DNA from: KBS-96 sp963722585
GTDB taxonomy: Bacteria; Acidobacteriota; Terriglobia; Bryobacterales; Bryobacteraceae
DNA length: 64,000 nucleotides
Direction of reading: 5' to 3'
Assembly (NCBI GenBank): GCA_963722585.1
Contig: CAVRNU010000046.1
Location: forward strand, 1-64,000
Shown here piece after piece: positions 54,889 to 63,564 of the stretch. Within the stretch, counting starts at the first letter, position 1, and every line of letters starts with the position of its first letter. Under the pieces are notes generated by a model. It had not been told where the DNA came from, did not search any database, and saw only the letters and a program-made list of their open reading frames with translations. Position numbers and translations under genes: made by a program.

Positions 54889-56082
54889 TCATGCAGTCGG
54901 CCTATCCTTGGGCGGTAAGTACGCGTAGAAATCGCTTGCAATGCGCGAAGTGTAGCTCGCGATCAACTGCTTGACGCGATTCTCGTCCGCCGACTGCACA
55001 ATGAGTCCCACGTGGTAATCGCGGTGCATGCGCCAGACGATCTCCGGGTCGTTATAGCTGGACGTATCGGGATGCTGTTGCTTGGCGAGCGAAACCAAAA
55101 GTCCGGCATAGTCGTGCCGCCTCTCGGGCGCCTGGTAAGCGCTGCCGTGAATTTCCAGTTTGGCCCACTCCTTCCATAGATTCACTCCTGTGGCGGCCTC
55201 GACCAGTTCCGCTATGTGCGCGCCTCCCACGCGAGCCGACGTTTCGAGGAAATAGACCTCATTATCATCGCGTCCTCTAATGAATTCAGTATGGGAAACG
55301 CCTTGCGTCATTCCCAGCGCGGTTAACACGCGGGCATTCATCTCGAGCAGTCGCCTGGCCACCTCTGAGTGCGGGTCCAGGATGCGTGTGACGAAGACAC
55401 CGCCCTCGTGCGACACCTCCATCGGCGGACGACCGTATCCGCTAGCTGCGGCAAAGATAACCTGTCCGTTACACACGATCGTGTCCGCATGAAATACGTC
55501 GCCTTGAACGAAGCGCTCGAGTAAATAGTAAGACTGCTGGTCTCCGAGATCCGACACGACCCTCCATAGCTCATCGGCGCCATATATTTTTTTGATTCCC
55601 ATGGCTCCGGCCATCGACCTCGGCTTCAAAACCCAAGGCGGCGGTACGCGTTCCATGAACTCCCGAAGGGCGTCGTGATTGAGGACGTGGACGAAGGCAG
55701 GCACGCGAATGTTGGCTTCTCGGGCCGTCATTCGCATCGCGAGCTTATCCCGGAAAAGGCGCGCAGCGGATTCTCCCAGGCCTGGGACCCGCAAATGTTC
55801 TCGGAGCATAGCGGCCATTTCGACGTCAAAATCGTCGAGCGCCACAATATGGCTGAACATCCGTGAACGCGCAAGACAGCTGACCGTATTCAGGGTATGC
55901 TGCCGGTTCCATTGCCCATCCTGGTCCGGCATATAAAAGATTTCGTCAACGCTTTCGATCGGCCATTGCGCTTTGTGTTCAAGTCCCGAAGAGGTCAGCA
56001 GCACAACGTTCGCGCCTTGGCGTTTCGACTCACGCAGAAAGTCGTGGCCTTTCTCGTAACTGGCTAAACAGAGGATGGTCAT
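54889..56082 (-). CDS. ATP-grasp ligase (carboxylate-amine type)
   Basis: A 397-residue ATP-grasp enzyme. I start at ATG 56082 ('MTILCLASYEKGHDFLRESKRQGANVVLLTSSGLEHKAQWPIESVDEI'), a pre-ATP-grasp Rossmann-like part; the ATG overlaps the preceding gene's stop. The ATP-binding region has 'PPWVLKPRSMAGAMGIKKI' and 'YYLLERFVQGDVFHADTIV', and the metal site is 'EVYFLETSARVGGAHIAELVEAATGVNLW'. Enzymes of this type join a carboxylate to an amine through an acyl phosphate. It ends the leftward amidoligase cluster and is convergent with the small basic gene. Substrates cannot be told. Confidence 0.88.
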   Translation of the reverse strand: MTILCLASYEKGHDFLRESKRQGANVVLLTSSGLEHKAQWPIESVDEIFYMPDQDGQWNRQHTLNTVSCLARSRMFSHIVALDDFDVEMAAMLREHLRVPGLGESAARLFRDKLAMRMTAREANIRVPAFVHVLNHDALREFMERVPPPWVLKPRSMAGAMGIKKIYGADELWRVVSDLGDQQSYYLLERFVQGDVFHADTIVCNGQVIFAAASGYGRPPMEVSHEGGVFVTRILDPHSEVARRLLEMNARVLTALGMTQGVSHTEFIRGRDDNEVYFLETSARVGGAHIAELVEAATGVNLWKEWAKLEIHGSAYQAPERRHDYAGLLVSLAKQQHPDTSSYNDPEIVWRMHRDYHVGLIVQSADENRVKQLIASYTSRIASDFYAYLPPKDRPTA

Positions 56083-57308
56083 GTGATTGATGGCGGTCGC
56101 TCGCTGGCAAAGAATGCGGCCGATGCTCCCACCCACTCGAGATTCTTGTTGTGGTCCACTCCCATTTGCGCGCCGCGCCCCATGCGAACAATCGTATTCA
56201 CAAACCGGAGCCCGTTCTGCCAGACATACATAATGCGTAATTCAAACTTCGTTGGGCCATGAGGCGTTTCGATAAGAGGCTTGAAGTCGATCCGTTCCTG
56301 CAGAATGTATTCGCGGCGCCGTTCGGTCGGTATCTCGTCGATCTGTTCTCTAGTAGGGCTCACGATGACGCCGAGGCCGGCGAAAGAATATAAGGGCTTC
56401 AATACATACCGCGCTGGGTCTCCCATATCGTCCACTTCGTCTAGAAAAAGCGTCGCGGGTAAGGCCGGATGACGAATATAGGGCAGAGAAAACTTGCTGA
56501 GGCGGAAAAACCAATTCGGATGTCCTGCCCATTCAACCTGAAGCTCGTCACGAAAATCGAAAGGGATTGAGATTTCGCGGCGCATCAACTCATCGGCAAT
56601 GGTTCGGTTGTAAATGCGATGAATGGGCGCGAGTTTTCCGTCGCGCTTATAAAACAGGCGGTTCCGCTGCTTCTGAATCTCCCGGATATCGACGGCTCTG
56701 ACGCCGTACAGCTTCTCCGTCAAAAGGAAGTCGCATCGTGTTTTCTGGGCGGCGGGATCGATCTCCATCAAAATGACTGTCTCGGGGTCGTGACCCGCTA
56801 CGATCGCTTCTTTTATCAGCTTGTGGTAGCGATCTTCGTCGAGGTCGTCAGGGAAATTTGAAAGCTCGCTCCCAATTTGAAAAGCCTGGCGATAGCTCCG
56901 TGCGAGAAACGGCTGGTACGCATACATCGATGGAAATCCCTGAATCTCGACGAGCTTGGGTTCGAGATTTTCATCTATTCCAAAATCTGCCTGAACGAAT
57001 AGCGGAACCGGGTCTTCTGACGGCGCGCGAAAAGCCGGTGGGATCGCCTTCTTTGAATCTTCCTGGTATCGAGGGTTGCGAAGCAGTTGCTCTACCATTT
57101 CCCGGCCATATTGAGCAACGCGATTGACGAAGCTTTGAGGAAAAAAGCAGGGCGTCTCGCTATGGCGAAATGGCGGCGCTTCGCCGCAGCACTGTCCAAT
57201 CAGGCCGAGAAAGCGCGTGTATTTCTCCGCCGACCACGCCTCGTTAAAGCGCTGCCTGTACGAGGGAATCAAGCAGAAACGCTCCGCGTTGCATGATTTG
57301 GAGGCCAT
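56079..57308 (-). CDS. ATP-grasp-like protein, possibly circularly permuted type
   Basis: A protein of up to 409 residues. Its C-terminal half shows ATP-grasp elements: 'DPARYVLKPLYSFAGLGVIVSPTREQIDEIP' (lysine for ATP), 'YILQERIDFKPLIETPHGPTKFELRIMYVWQNG' and 'NTIVRMGRGAQMGVDHNKNLEWVGASAAFF'. The N-terminal half has 'YRQRFNEAWSAEKYTRFLGLI' and 'LFVQADFGIDENLEPKLVEIQGFPSMYAYQPFLA', which is also conserved in such ligases. The ATG at 57308 overlaps the aminopeptidase gene by 65 bp; a TTG at 57272 with GGAG upstream may be the real start. It overlaps the next ATP-grasp gene by 4 bp. Confidence 0.8.
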   Translation of the reverse strand: MASKSCNAERFCLIPSYRQRFNEAWSAEKYTRFLGLIGQCCGEAPPFRHSETPCFFPQSFVNRVAQYGREMVEQLLRNPRYQEDSKKAIPPAFRAPSEDPVPLFVQADFGIDENLEPKLVEIQGFPSMYAYQPFLARSYRQAFQIGSELSNFPDDLDEDRYHKLIKEAIVAGHDPETVILMEIDPAAQKTRCDFLLTEKLYGVRAVDIREIQKQRNRLFYKRDGKLAPIHRIYNRTIADELMRREISIPFDFRDELQVEWAGHPNWFFRLSKFSLPYIRHPALPATLFLDEVDDMGDPARYVLKPLYSFAGLGVIVSPTREQIDEIPTERRREYILQERIDFKPLIETPHGPTKFELRIMYVWQNGLRFVNTIVRMGRGAQMGVDHNKNLEWVGASAAFFASERPPSIT

Positions 57309-58296
57309 CGATCCAGATATCGAAATCGCGGCCCACTACGTCGATGTGCGTTGAGGAATACCAGCCGGCTCCCGTATGCGCTCCGTATGGATTGCCGAAA
57401 GCGATATGGATTCCCGGAATCTTTTCGTCCTGCAGAATGTTGCCGATTACGTCGTGCACGGCGATATTCGTACCAATCGCAAATTCACCGACGCGGTCGC
57501 TGTTTTCATCCGTGTGGCAGTAGTTCCAGAACTCTTCTTCGAGTTGTTTGTTGCTGGAACGCGCCTGCTTCAACCGGCTGCTCTCGATCTCAATCGTTAG
57601 CGGCGTCTCGCGTAGATCGCCATATTTCTCGCACAGGTAATCGCCCACTACGCCGTCGACAACGAACGTTCCATCCACGCGTTCGGGAGTTGTGAACGTT
57701 TCGCCGCCGGGAAGGTTTCCCCATTTGTACGGGCTAATAATGCCGCTGGTTTTTAACCATTTCAAATGCGGAGAAAAGCGGCCCGTGATGTTAGTTCCAG
57801 CCGGATTTGTCGCCCTAATTTCTTTCGCCGCGCTCGCCATTTGCCACACCTGAGTGCTGATGCGGTCGACTTCCTCGAAATCCGCTCTCATTCCTTCGAG
57901 CATGATCCGGCGATTGATGTTAACCATGTGCGCGTGCCGCATTTTCCGGCGGTTTACGACATCGGTCATCTGCATTCGCGCGGGCAGTTCGTTCGGTTGC
58001 GCGCGAACGGCGAACAGGCTGACCTGGCTGTTTTCGAGATCGTCGAGAACCGGCTGGGGCATGGTTGTCAAAGGCCGTGGCGAAAGCTGCTCGAGAATCC
58101 AGGCGCAATAGCGCAGGCCGCGCCGGTCCAATTCGTGCGCCAGGCTCGCACCGATTTCGAAGCAAGCGTCATCGGTGATCAGCGTAACCTTTTCGTCCGG
58201 CTGAATTCGCAGACAGCTTTCTATGGCGTTTCGCGCGCCCGGCTGATACTCCGGTCTATCCGGGCTGTGCAGAAGCCTTTGCTTCATATCCTCCAT
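57244..58296 (-). CDS. M29-type aminopeptidase-like protein
   Basis: A protein of about 350 residues. I start at ATG 58296 preceded by GAAGG; GTG 58302 is equally open. The C-terminal half matches M29 aminopeptidases (AmpS/leucyl aminopeptidase T): 'KWGNLPGGETFTTPERVDGTFVVDGVVGDYL', 'RVGEFAIGTNIAV', 'NILQDEKIPGIHIAFGNPYGAHTGAGW' and 'SSTHIDVVGRDFDIWIDG'. Glu in 'GEFAIG', Glu in 'DEKI' and His/Asp in 'THID' are the expected metal ligands. It would hydrolyse N-terminal residues or amides. Embedded among amide ligases, it could trim, proof-read or recycle their product. It overlaps both neighbours. Confidence 0.85.
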   Translation of the reverse strand: MEDMKQRLLHSPDRPEYQPGARNAIESCLRIQPDEKVTLITDDACFEIGASLAHELDRRGLRYCAWILEQLSPRPLTTMPQPVLDDLENSQVSLFAVRAQPNELPARMQMTDVVNRRKMRHAHMVNINRRIMLEGMRADFEEVDRISTQVWQMASAAKEIRATNPAGTNITGRFSPHLKWLKTSGIISPYKWGNLPGGETFTTPERVDGTFVVDGVVGDYLCEKYGDLRETPLTIEIESSRLKQARSSNKQLEEEFWNYCHTDENSDRVGEFAIGTNIAVHDVIGNILQDEKIPGIHIAFGNPYGAHTGAGWYSSTHIDVVGRDFDIWIDGLQIMQRGAFLLDSLVQAAL

Positions 58297-59440
58297 GCTC
58301 ACCTTCGAGAGTCTCTTCGCTCAAACCGCGTTCCGTCTCATCGATCATGAAATCCACTACTTTGCGGAGATCGCCTGTCGTCGCGAAAACCTTCAGTTGC
58401 CGGTCGGCGCCCGAGCCTTCTTCGAGAATCTTGCCGATGTAGCTCAACTCTTCGGCGCTTCCCAGTTCGCCAACTTCTTCACTGACAAATTCCAAAATTT
58501 CGCGGATCAAATCGCGAACCGGCACTTCGCGCTGCTTTCCGAAATCGATCAGCTTGCCATCGAGCCCGTACCGCGCGGCGCGCCATTTGTTCTCCATGAT
58601 GAGCGCCCGGTTGTAGTGACGGAAGCTCAGATTCTGGCGGTGAAGGCGGTACAGCTTTGCGATGATCGCCTGGCACAACGCCGCGATGGCTATCGTTTCT
58701 TCCACGCGCATCGGGATGTCGCAGGTTCGAAATTCAAGCGTCGGGAAATGCGGATGCGGCCGGATATCCCACCAGATCTTCTTGGCGTCGTCGATGCAGT
58801 TTGTCTTGATGAGCAGGTTCACGTATTGTTCGAACTCCGCCCAACTGCTGTACAGGTCGGGGATGTTTGTTCGGGGGAATTTATCGAACACTTTGCAGCG
58901 ATACGACCGCAGGCCCGTGTCCATGCCCTGCCAGAATGGAGAATTTGTCGAAAGCGCGAGCAGGTGTGGCAGAAAATATCGCGCGCCGTTCATAATTTGA
59001 ATGGCCGTTTCCCGGTCTTCCACTCCAATATGAACGTGCAGCCCGAAAATCAGATTGGCACGCGCCACCATCTTCATGTCTTCGACGATCGTGCGGTAGC
59101 GCTCATCGGGGTAGATTTCCTGCTGGCTCCATTTGGCGAACGGGTGAGTGCCGCCGGCCGCCACGCGCAGGCCGTGATTACGCGCCAGTTTTACGATCTC
59201 GCGCCGGATGGAGATAATTTCCCGCTTCGCGTCTTTGATATTTCTGCAAACGCCGGTGCCGATCTCGATCACCGATTGGTGCATTTCGGGCTTCACACGC
59301 TCGGCTAGCAACGTTTTGCCCTTCTGCACAATCTCGGCATGAATGTGCGACCGGAGATCGCGAGTATCGGGATCGATCGTCTGGTACTCTTCCTCGATTC
59401 CGATGTCGAGGCTGGGTCGAGATCCGCTCAACGTAGCCAT
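58256..59440 (-). CDS. GCS2-family carboxylate-amine ligase (YbdK-like)
   Basis: A 394-residue glutamate-cysteine-ligase-2 family protein. It opens 'PSLDIGIEEEYQTIDPDTRDL' with the ATP/Mg glutamates, continues 'ERVKPEMHQSVIEIGTGVCRNIKDAKREI', 'HGLRVAAGGTHPFAKWSQQEIYPDERYRTIVEDMKMVARANLIFGLHVHIGVEDRETAI' and 'WWDIRPHPHFPTLEFRTCDIPMRVEETIAIAAL'. Relatives join the gamma- or alpha-carboxylate of an amino acid to an amine with ATP. In this cluster it probably makes one amide bond of the product; gamma-glutamylcysteine synthesis is possible but not shown. Its 3' end overlaps the aminopeptidase start. Confidence 0.92.
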   Translation of the reverse strand: MATLSGSRPSLDIGIEEEYQTIDPDTRDLRSHIHAEIVQKGKTLLAERVKPEMHQSVIEIGTGVCRNIKDAKREIISIRREIVKLARNHGLRVAAGGTHPFAKWSQQEIYPDERYRTIVEDMKMVARANLIFGLHVHIGVEDRETAIQIMNGARYFLPHLLALSTNSPFWQGMDTGLRSYRCKVFDKFPRTNIPDLYSSWAEFEQYVNLLIKTNCIDDAKKIWWDIRPHPHFPTLEFRTCDIPMRVEETIAIAALCQAIIAKLYRLHRQNLSFRHYNRALIMENKWRAARYGLDGKLIDFGKQREVPVRDLIREILEFVSEEVGELGSAEELSYIGKILEEGSGADRQLKVFATTGDLRKVVDFMIDETERGLSEETLEGEHGGYEAKASAQPG

Positions 59441-59455
59441 GGACCCCCTTCGGCT

Positions 59456-60418
59456 CTATGAGCCCGCCGCTTCCGATACAGCCTGTCTGGAAAAGAGGAA
59501 ACTCGACCAAACGTCCGCTTGCGGAGCGCTCGAATGCCGCGTTGCGCGATCGATCGAAAGCTCGGCCACCGCATCCACGATCCATTGAAAATTTTCGGGG
59601 CCGACCGACTCGAGTCCCGCGTCCGGAGCCGGGTTCATAAAATCGATGGCATACGGAACGCCGTCTTCCACGGCAAATTCGACTGTGTTCAGATCATAGC
59701 CCAGCGCGCGGCACAGCGTGATCGAATCGCGCACAATACGTTCCGCGAGCGTTCGTTCCGGCGGCGGATTTCCCGCTACGTATCGGAAATGGAATGGCTG
59801 TCCCGGATCGTATCTCATCACATGAACCCTCTTCTGCCCGATCACATAGCAGCGGAAATATTGATCGAATTTGACCGCAGCCTGAAGGGTCATGCACAGG
59901 CGGCCGCTCTCATCGTAGGCTCTGAAAAACTCTTCTGGCGAATGGACGTGATATACGTTCTTCCAACCGCCGCCGTCGTGGGGTTTCAGGAATGCTGGAA
60001 AACCAACGTATTCGAAGATGCCGTCCCAATTAAGCGGAAATTGAAGGTTGCGCATGGAACGATCGGTCGTGCCCGGTGGATGTTCCTTATGAGGCAAAAG
60101 GACTGTTCGTGGAACGGCGACGCCTAGCTTTGCGGCCAACGAATAGTTAAAGAATTTGTCGTCGGCGCTCCACCAGAATGGATTGTTGATGACCTCGGTT
60201 CCGCTAAGAAAGGCATTCTTTAAATAGGAGCGGTAGAAAGGAATGTCGTGCGAGATACGGTCCACAATCAAGTCGTAACCGGCGGGTTGAGCCATGCGCG
60301 CCTCGCCCGTTTTCAGATGCTCCGCGACAACGCCTCGCGGCGCGATTTGGTTGATACGGTCGACCAGGGCTGGAGGGAACGATTCTTCCATGCCGTAGAG
60401 AACGCCGATTTTTGCCAT
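59456..60418 (-). CDS. RimK-like ATP-grasp ligase
   Basis: A 320-residue ATP-grasp protein beginning 'MAKIGVLYGMEESFPPALVDRINQ'. Its core is 'YDLIVDRISHDIPFYRSYLKNAFLSGTEVINNPFWWSADDKFFNYSLAAKLGVAVPRTVLLPHKEHP', then 'FPAFLKPHDGGGWKNVYHVHS', 'TLQAAVKFDQYFRCYVIGQKRVHVMRYDP' and 'VEDGVPYAIDFMNPAPDAG' (metal-site Asp and Asn). This architecture is close to RimK/glutathione-synthase-like ligases. It lies 15 bp downstream of an esterase gene and 15 bp before the GCS2 gene. It would add an amino acid or amine to a carboxylate; substrates are unknown. Confidence 0.88.
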   Translation of the reverse strand: MAKIGVLYGMEESFPPALVDRINQIAPRGVVAEHLKTGEARMAQPAGYDLIVDRISHDIPFYRSYLKNAFLSGTEVINNPFWWSADDKFFNYSLAAKLGVAVPRTVLLPHKEHPPGTTDRSMRNLQFPLNWDGIFEYVGFPAFLKPHDGGGWKNVYHVHSPEEFFRAYDESGRLCMTLQAAVKFDQYFRCYVIGQKRVHVMRYDPGQPFHFRYVAGNPPPERTLAERIVRDSITLCRALGYDLNTVEFAVEDGVPYAIDFMNPAPDAGLESVGPENFQWIVDAVAELSIDRATRHSSAPQADVWSSFLFSRQAVSEAAGS

Positions 60419-60433
60419 AACCCAAGCTCCTCG

Positions 60434-61147
60434 TTACATAAAGAACTTCGCTGCCATTCCATGCCACCATGGCCAGTCGTGGCCGAAACCATCCCAAATA
60501 TCCAGAACGTGCGGAATGCCTTTTGATCCCATGATCCCCGAGAGCTTGACGCTTTGGTCCAGCAGCGGGTCGAATTGTCCGGTTGCGAGGACATAGTAGT
60601 TGCGGCGGAATTGATCGAGATACCAGGCGTCCGTCAAGCCCGTCAGATAGTCGAGCGGCGAGTGAAAATAGGCATTCTGATCGTAGTGGCCATTCAGAAA
60701 ACGCTTCGGTATGTCGAAGCCGCCCGACATGCTGACCGTGTACGTCACAATGTCAGGATGGCGAAGCGCAAAGTTGATGGCGTGGTAGCCGCCCAGGCTG
60801 CAACCCGTCGTCGTCATCCGAGGCCAGCTTGTGCGATCGCGGACAAACGGCGCGAGCTCCAACTGAAAGTAGGCGTCAAACGCATTCTGCCGGTGCATTC
60901 TGTCGGCGGGATGAATTGCGCGGTTATAAAACGATTCCCGGTCGATCGTGTCTACCGCGATGACCTGCAATTCGCCGCGCTCGATCTTCGGATAGAGAGT
61001 GTGGATCATCCCGCGCTCTTCATATTCCCAGAAACGCCCGCCGGAAGTCGGAAACACGACCACGGGAAAGCCCCTGTCGCCGTATGCCAGCAGCTCCATG
61101 TCACGATGAAGAGAAGGACTGTACCACTTAATATAGTCCCGGCGCAT
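60434..61147 (-). CDS. Alpha/beta-hydrolase esterase of the amidoligase cluster
   Basis: A 237-residue PF00756-type esterase: 'MRRDYIKWYSPSLHRDMELLAYGDRGFPVVVFPTSGGRFWEYEERGM' and 'WPRMTTTGCSLGGYHAINFALRHPDIVTYTVSMSGGFDIPKRFLNG'. The nucleophile serine sits in 'GCSLGG' and the histidine in 'WDGFGHDWPWW'. No signal peptide is present, so it acts in the cytoplasm. It is the first gene of the leftward cluster with the ATP-grasp and GCS2 ligases and could hydrolyse or transfer an ester in the product. A second PF00756 protein is encoded divergently 17 bp away. Confidence 0.9.
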   Translation of the reverse strand: MRRDYIKWYSPSLHRDMELLAYGDRGFPVVVFPTSGGRFWEYEERGMIHTLYPKIERGELQVIAVDTIDRESFYNRAIHPADRMHRQNAFDAYFQLELAPFVRDRTSWPRMTTTGCSLGGYHAINFALRHPDIVTYTVSMSGGFDIPKRFLNGHYDQNAYFHSPLDYLTGLTDAWYLDQFRRNYYVLATGQFDPLLDQSVKLSGIMGSKGIPHVLDIWDGFGHDWPWWHGMAAKFFM

Positions 61148-61164
61148 AGGGCGAATAGACAGAT

Positions 61165-61956
61165 TTGAGTAGATCCAGTATAAGCATTCGCATCCATGCC
61201 CGTTTCGCTTCCCGTTACTTGCCGAGCCGCCGTGATCTCGCCGTCTATCTTCCCCGAGGATACGAATCGTCGCGTGAGCGCTATCCAGTTCTGTACCTTC
61301 AGGACGGGCAGAACCTGTTCGATCCCGCGACCGCGTTTGCGGGACAAGACTGGCGCGCCGGCGTCACGGCCGACCGGCTGATTGCGGAGGGCGCCATTCG
61401 ACCCCTCATTATCGTTGGGATTTACAACGCCGGCGTTCGCCGGATTTCCGAGTACACTCCCACGCGCGACCGGAAGCTGCGGAAGGGCGGCAAAGCCGAG
61501 CGCTATGCGCAAATGTTGGTTCGCGAGATCAAGCCATTTATCGATCGTGAATATCGCACTCGAAAGGGCGCAAAGGACACGGCCGTTGGCGGCTCGTCGT
61601 TAGGCGCTCTCGTCTCGCTCGTTTGCGCTCTCGACTATCCAAGAGTTTTCGGCCATGTCGTGGCCTTGTCGCCTTCAGTCTGGTGGGACGATCGCGCCAT
61701 CGTTCGGATGGTCGACGAATACCGCGTGCGCGTACATCCACGCATCTGGCTTGACACGGGAACGAATGAGGGCGATTCACCCCATCAGATTGTCGAAGAC
61801 GCGCGTCTCTTGCGCGATGCGCTCATCCGGCGAAAGTGGATCGAGAGAGATGATCTACATTATTGCGAGTTCAACGGAGCCGGCCATAACGAGGCCGCGT
61901 GGGCCAATCGCTTTGATGCCGTTTTGCGCTGGATATTTCCCGCGCTTCCCCATTGA
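61165..61956 (+). CDS. Alpha/beta-hydrolase esterase, divergent
   Basis: A 263-residue PF00756-type esterase: 'RDLAVYLPRGYESSRERYPVLYLQDGQNLFDPATAFAGQDWRAGVTADRLIAEGAIRPLIIVGIYN', 'DTAVGGSSLGALVSLVCALDYPRVFGHVVALSPSVWW' with the nucleophile serine in 'GGSSLG', and histidine in 'FNGAGHNEAAWANRFD'. 'RRISEYTPTRDRKLRKGGKAERYAQMLVREIKPFIDREYRT' is typical of enterochelin-esterase-like (IroE/Fes) proteins. It starts 17 bp from the divergent esterase, so the two may share a control region. Its stop converges with the GH39 gene (5 bp). Confidence 0.9.
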   Translation: MSRSSISIRIHARFASRYLPSRRDLAVYLPRGYESSRERYPVLYLQDGQNLFDPATAFAGQDWRAGVTADRLIAEGAIRPLIIVGIYNAGVRRISEYTPTRDRKLRKGGKAERYAQMLVREIKPFIDREYRTRKGAKDTAVGGSSLGALVSLVCALDYPRVFGHVVALSPSVWWDDRAIVRMVDEYRVRVHPRIWLDTGTNEGDSPHQIVEDARLLRDALIRRKWIERDDLHYCEFNGAGHNEAAWANRFDAVLRWIFPALPH

Positions 61957-61961
61957 AAATT

Positions 61962-63476
61962 TCAAGTACTCTTGGCTACAGTTAGTTCGACTAGGGCCAG
62001 CCCATCAGCCTTAAGCTCGATCGGTTCGCTCACCTGGTGCTCGGTAGCCGCAGGGAGGACAGACGCTTTCTTCAGTTCTTCAATCTGCGCAATGGTCGGA
62101 TAGTTAGGGCTCCCCATCGAAATCCATTTGTCGATCGACGAGCCATGTTCCGGATCGAGAATGCGCATCTTGTACGAACCGCCCGTCATGTTTTTCAGCT
62201 GCAGGCGGAAAGTTTTCGGCGGCCCGGTCTGGCCCGGATCGGCATAGTTCCAGAGCGCTAGAACAATTGTTCCATCGTCAGTTTTGGTCACCAATGCATT
62301 CTCCGAGGGGTTTTCCATCCGCTGGCTTCCCAGCGCATGGAGCAGCTCGAACGCGCGAAACGCGGCTTTCGGGATGCTACGTTCCGCAATCAGTCCAAAC
62401 CCCCCGAAAAATGGTGTCTTGATGACGCCTTGCTCCTCGAAAACATCTGAAAACGTCCAGTACGACATCATGAGTTGCAATCCATTGCACTCGCGAATAT
62501 TGTTAGCAAGCCACGGACCCATGAAAGCGCTATCCGTCGTATCCGTCCGGTTCATATAGGTTGCGTTGTATTCAGACCAGATGATCGGCGTCTCCGGAGC
62601 GCCGGAAGCTTTCACCTCGTCATACACTTTGCGGACCGCGCGGCCCACCATGTCTCTCTGGCTGATATCGACATGCCTGCCAAACACGTCTTCCGATTTC
62701 TCGTTGCCGTAGATATGGGTTGAAGCAAAATCGAACGGAACGTGTTTGCTTAAGCAGTGCGCTAGGAAAGGACTTATCCACGCAGACTGCGCTGTCGCCG
62801 GGCCGCCAACGCGAAGACGGGCATCCACCTTTTTGACGGCCGGAGCGGTAACGTCGTAGAAATCGAAATACGTTTGCTGTTTCGGAACCCCATCCCAGAA
62901 GTCGATGTTCGGCTCGTTCCAGACTTCGAAGTACCAGGTCTCTACTTCGTCTTTTCCATACCGGTCAATTAAATGACTAAGGAAAGCCGAAACGAGCGCA
63001 GCCCACTTCTCTGGATCTTTCGGAGGGGAAGGAAGCGGCTTGTACCAGAAAGGATGAGGCGTAAGGTTAGCTGCGAGTTTCCGTGGCATGAAACTCAGCT
63101 CCACAAACGGCTTCACGCCCGCGGCAAGCAGCCCGTCGTAGATCTGATCGACATAGGAGAAGTTATAGACGGGCCGGCCTTCTTTGTCCTCGTCGTAAAC
63201 GCCCAACTCGTCGTGAAAGATGGCGTGAAAACGTACATATTGAAAATTTGTTATTTGCTTGGTTGCGCGAAGATCGTTGCGGTAGCTCTCGCGCAAGGTC
63301 AGCGCCGCGCGTCCGGAACCGAACATTTGTTCCCAGAAATGGGGAAAAGGCTTAGCGGCACTCGCGGCATCTATCGTGATGGTTTCCTCTTGCGCCTGCG
63401 CCGTGGGAACGGGACCGAATGAGGCAGCAATCATCGCCGCCCAGGAGAGACCCAACAATCTCGAGGTTGATTTCAT
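61962..63476 (-). CDS. GH39-type glycoside hydrolase, secreted
   Basis: A 504-residue protein. I start at ATG 63476 ('MKSTSRLLGLSWAAMIAASFGPVPTAQA'), which gives a signal peptide; the open frame upstream to 63689 is not protein-like. A beta-xylosidase-type (GH39) barrel follows: 'FQYVRFHAIFHDELGVYDEDKEGRPVYNFSYVDQIYDGLLAAGVKPFVELSFMP', acid/base Glu in 'WYFEVWNEPNIDFW', nucleophile Glu in 'IIWSEYNATYM', and a C-terminal beta domain with 'WNYADPGQTGPPKTFRLQLKNM'. Family members release beta-xylose or iduronate-type sugars. It is a single gene between two plus-strand genes and unrelated to the ligase cluster. Confidence 0.9.
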   Translation of the reverse strand: MKSTSRLLGLSWAAMIAASFGPVPTAQAQEETITIDAASAAKPFPHFWEQMFGSGRAALTLRESYRNDLRATKQITNFQYVRFHAIFHDELGVYDEDKEGRPVYNFSYVDQIYDGLLAAGVKPFVELSFMPRKLAANLTPHPFWYKPLPSPPKDPEKWAALVSAFLSHLIDRYGKDEVETWYFEVWNEPNIDFWDGVPKQQTYFDFYDVTAPAVKKVDARLRVGGPATAQSAWISPFLAHCLSKHVPFDFASTHIYGNEKSEDVFGRHVDISQRDMVGRAVRKVYDEVKASGAPETPIIWSEYNATYMNRTDTTDSAFMGPWLANNIRECNGLQLMMSYWTFSDVFEEQGVIKTPFFGGFGLIAERSIPKAAFRAFELLHALGSQRMENPSENALVTKTDDGTIVLALWNYADPGQTGPPKTFRLQLKNMTGGSYKMRILDPEHGSSIDKWISMGSPNYPTIAQIEELKKASVLPAATEHQVSEPIELKADGLALVELTVAKST

Positions 63477-63564
63477 TACCAGGTTAGAGGCCAGATCTCC
63501 GTCATTCATATCATGTTTCGCGTCAGGCGCGCAGCGCTCCGCTATTTTTGTACAATCGGGAGCT

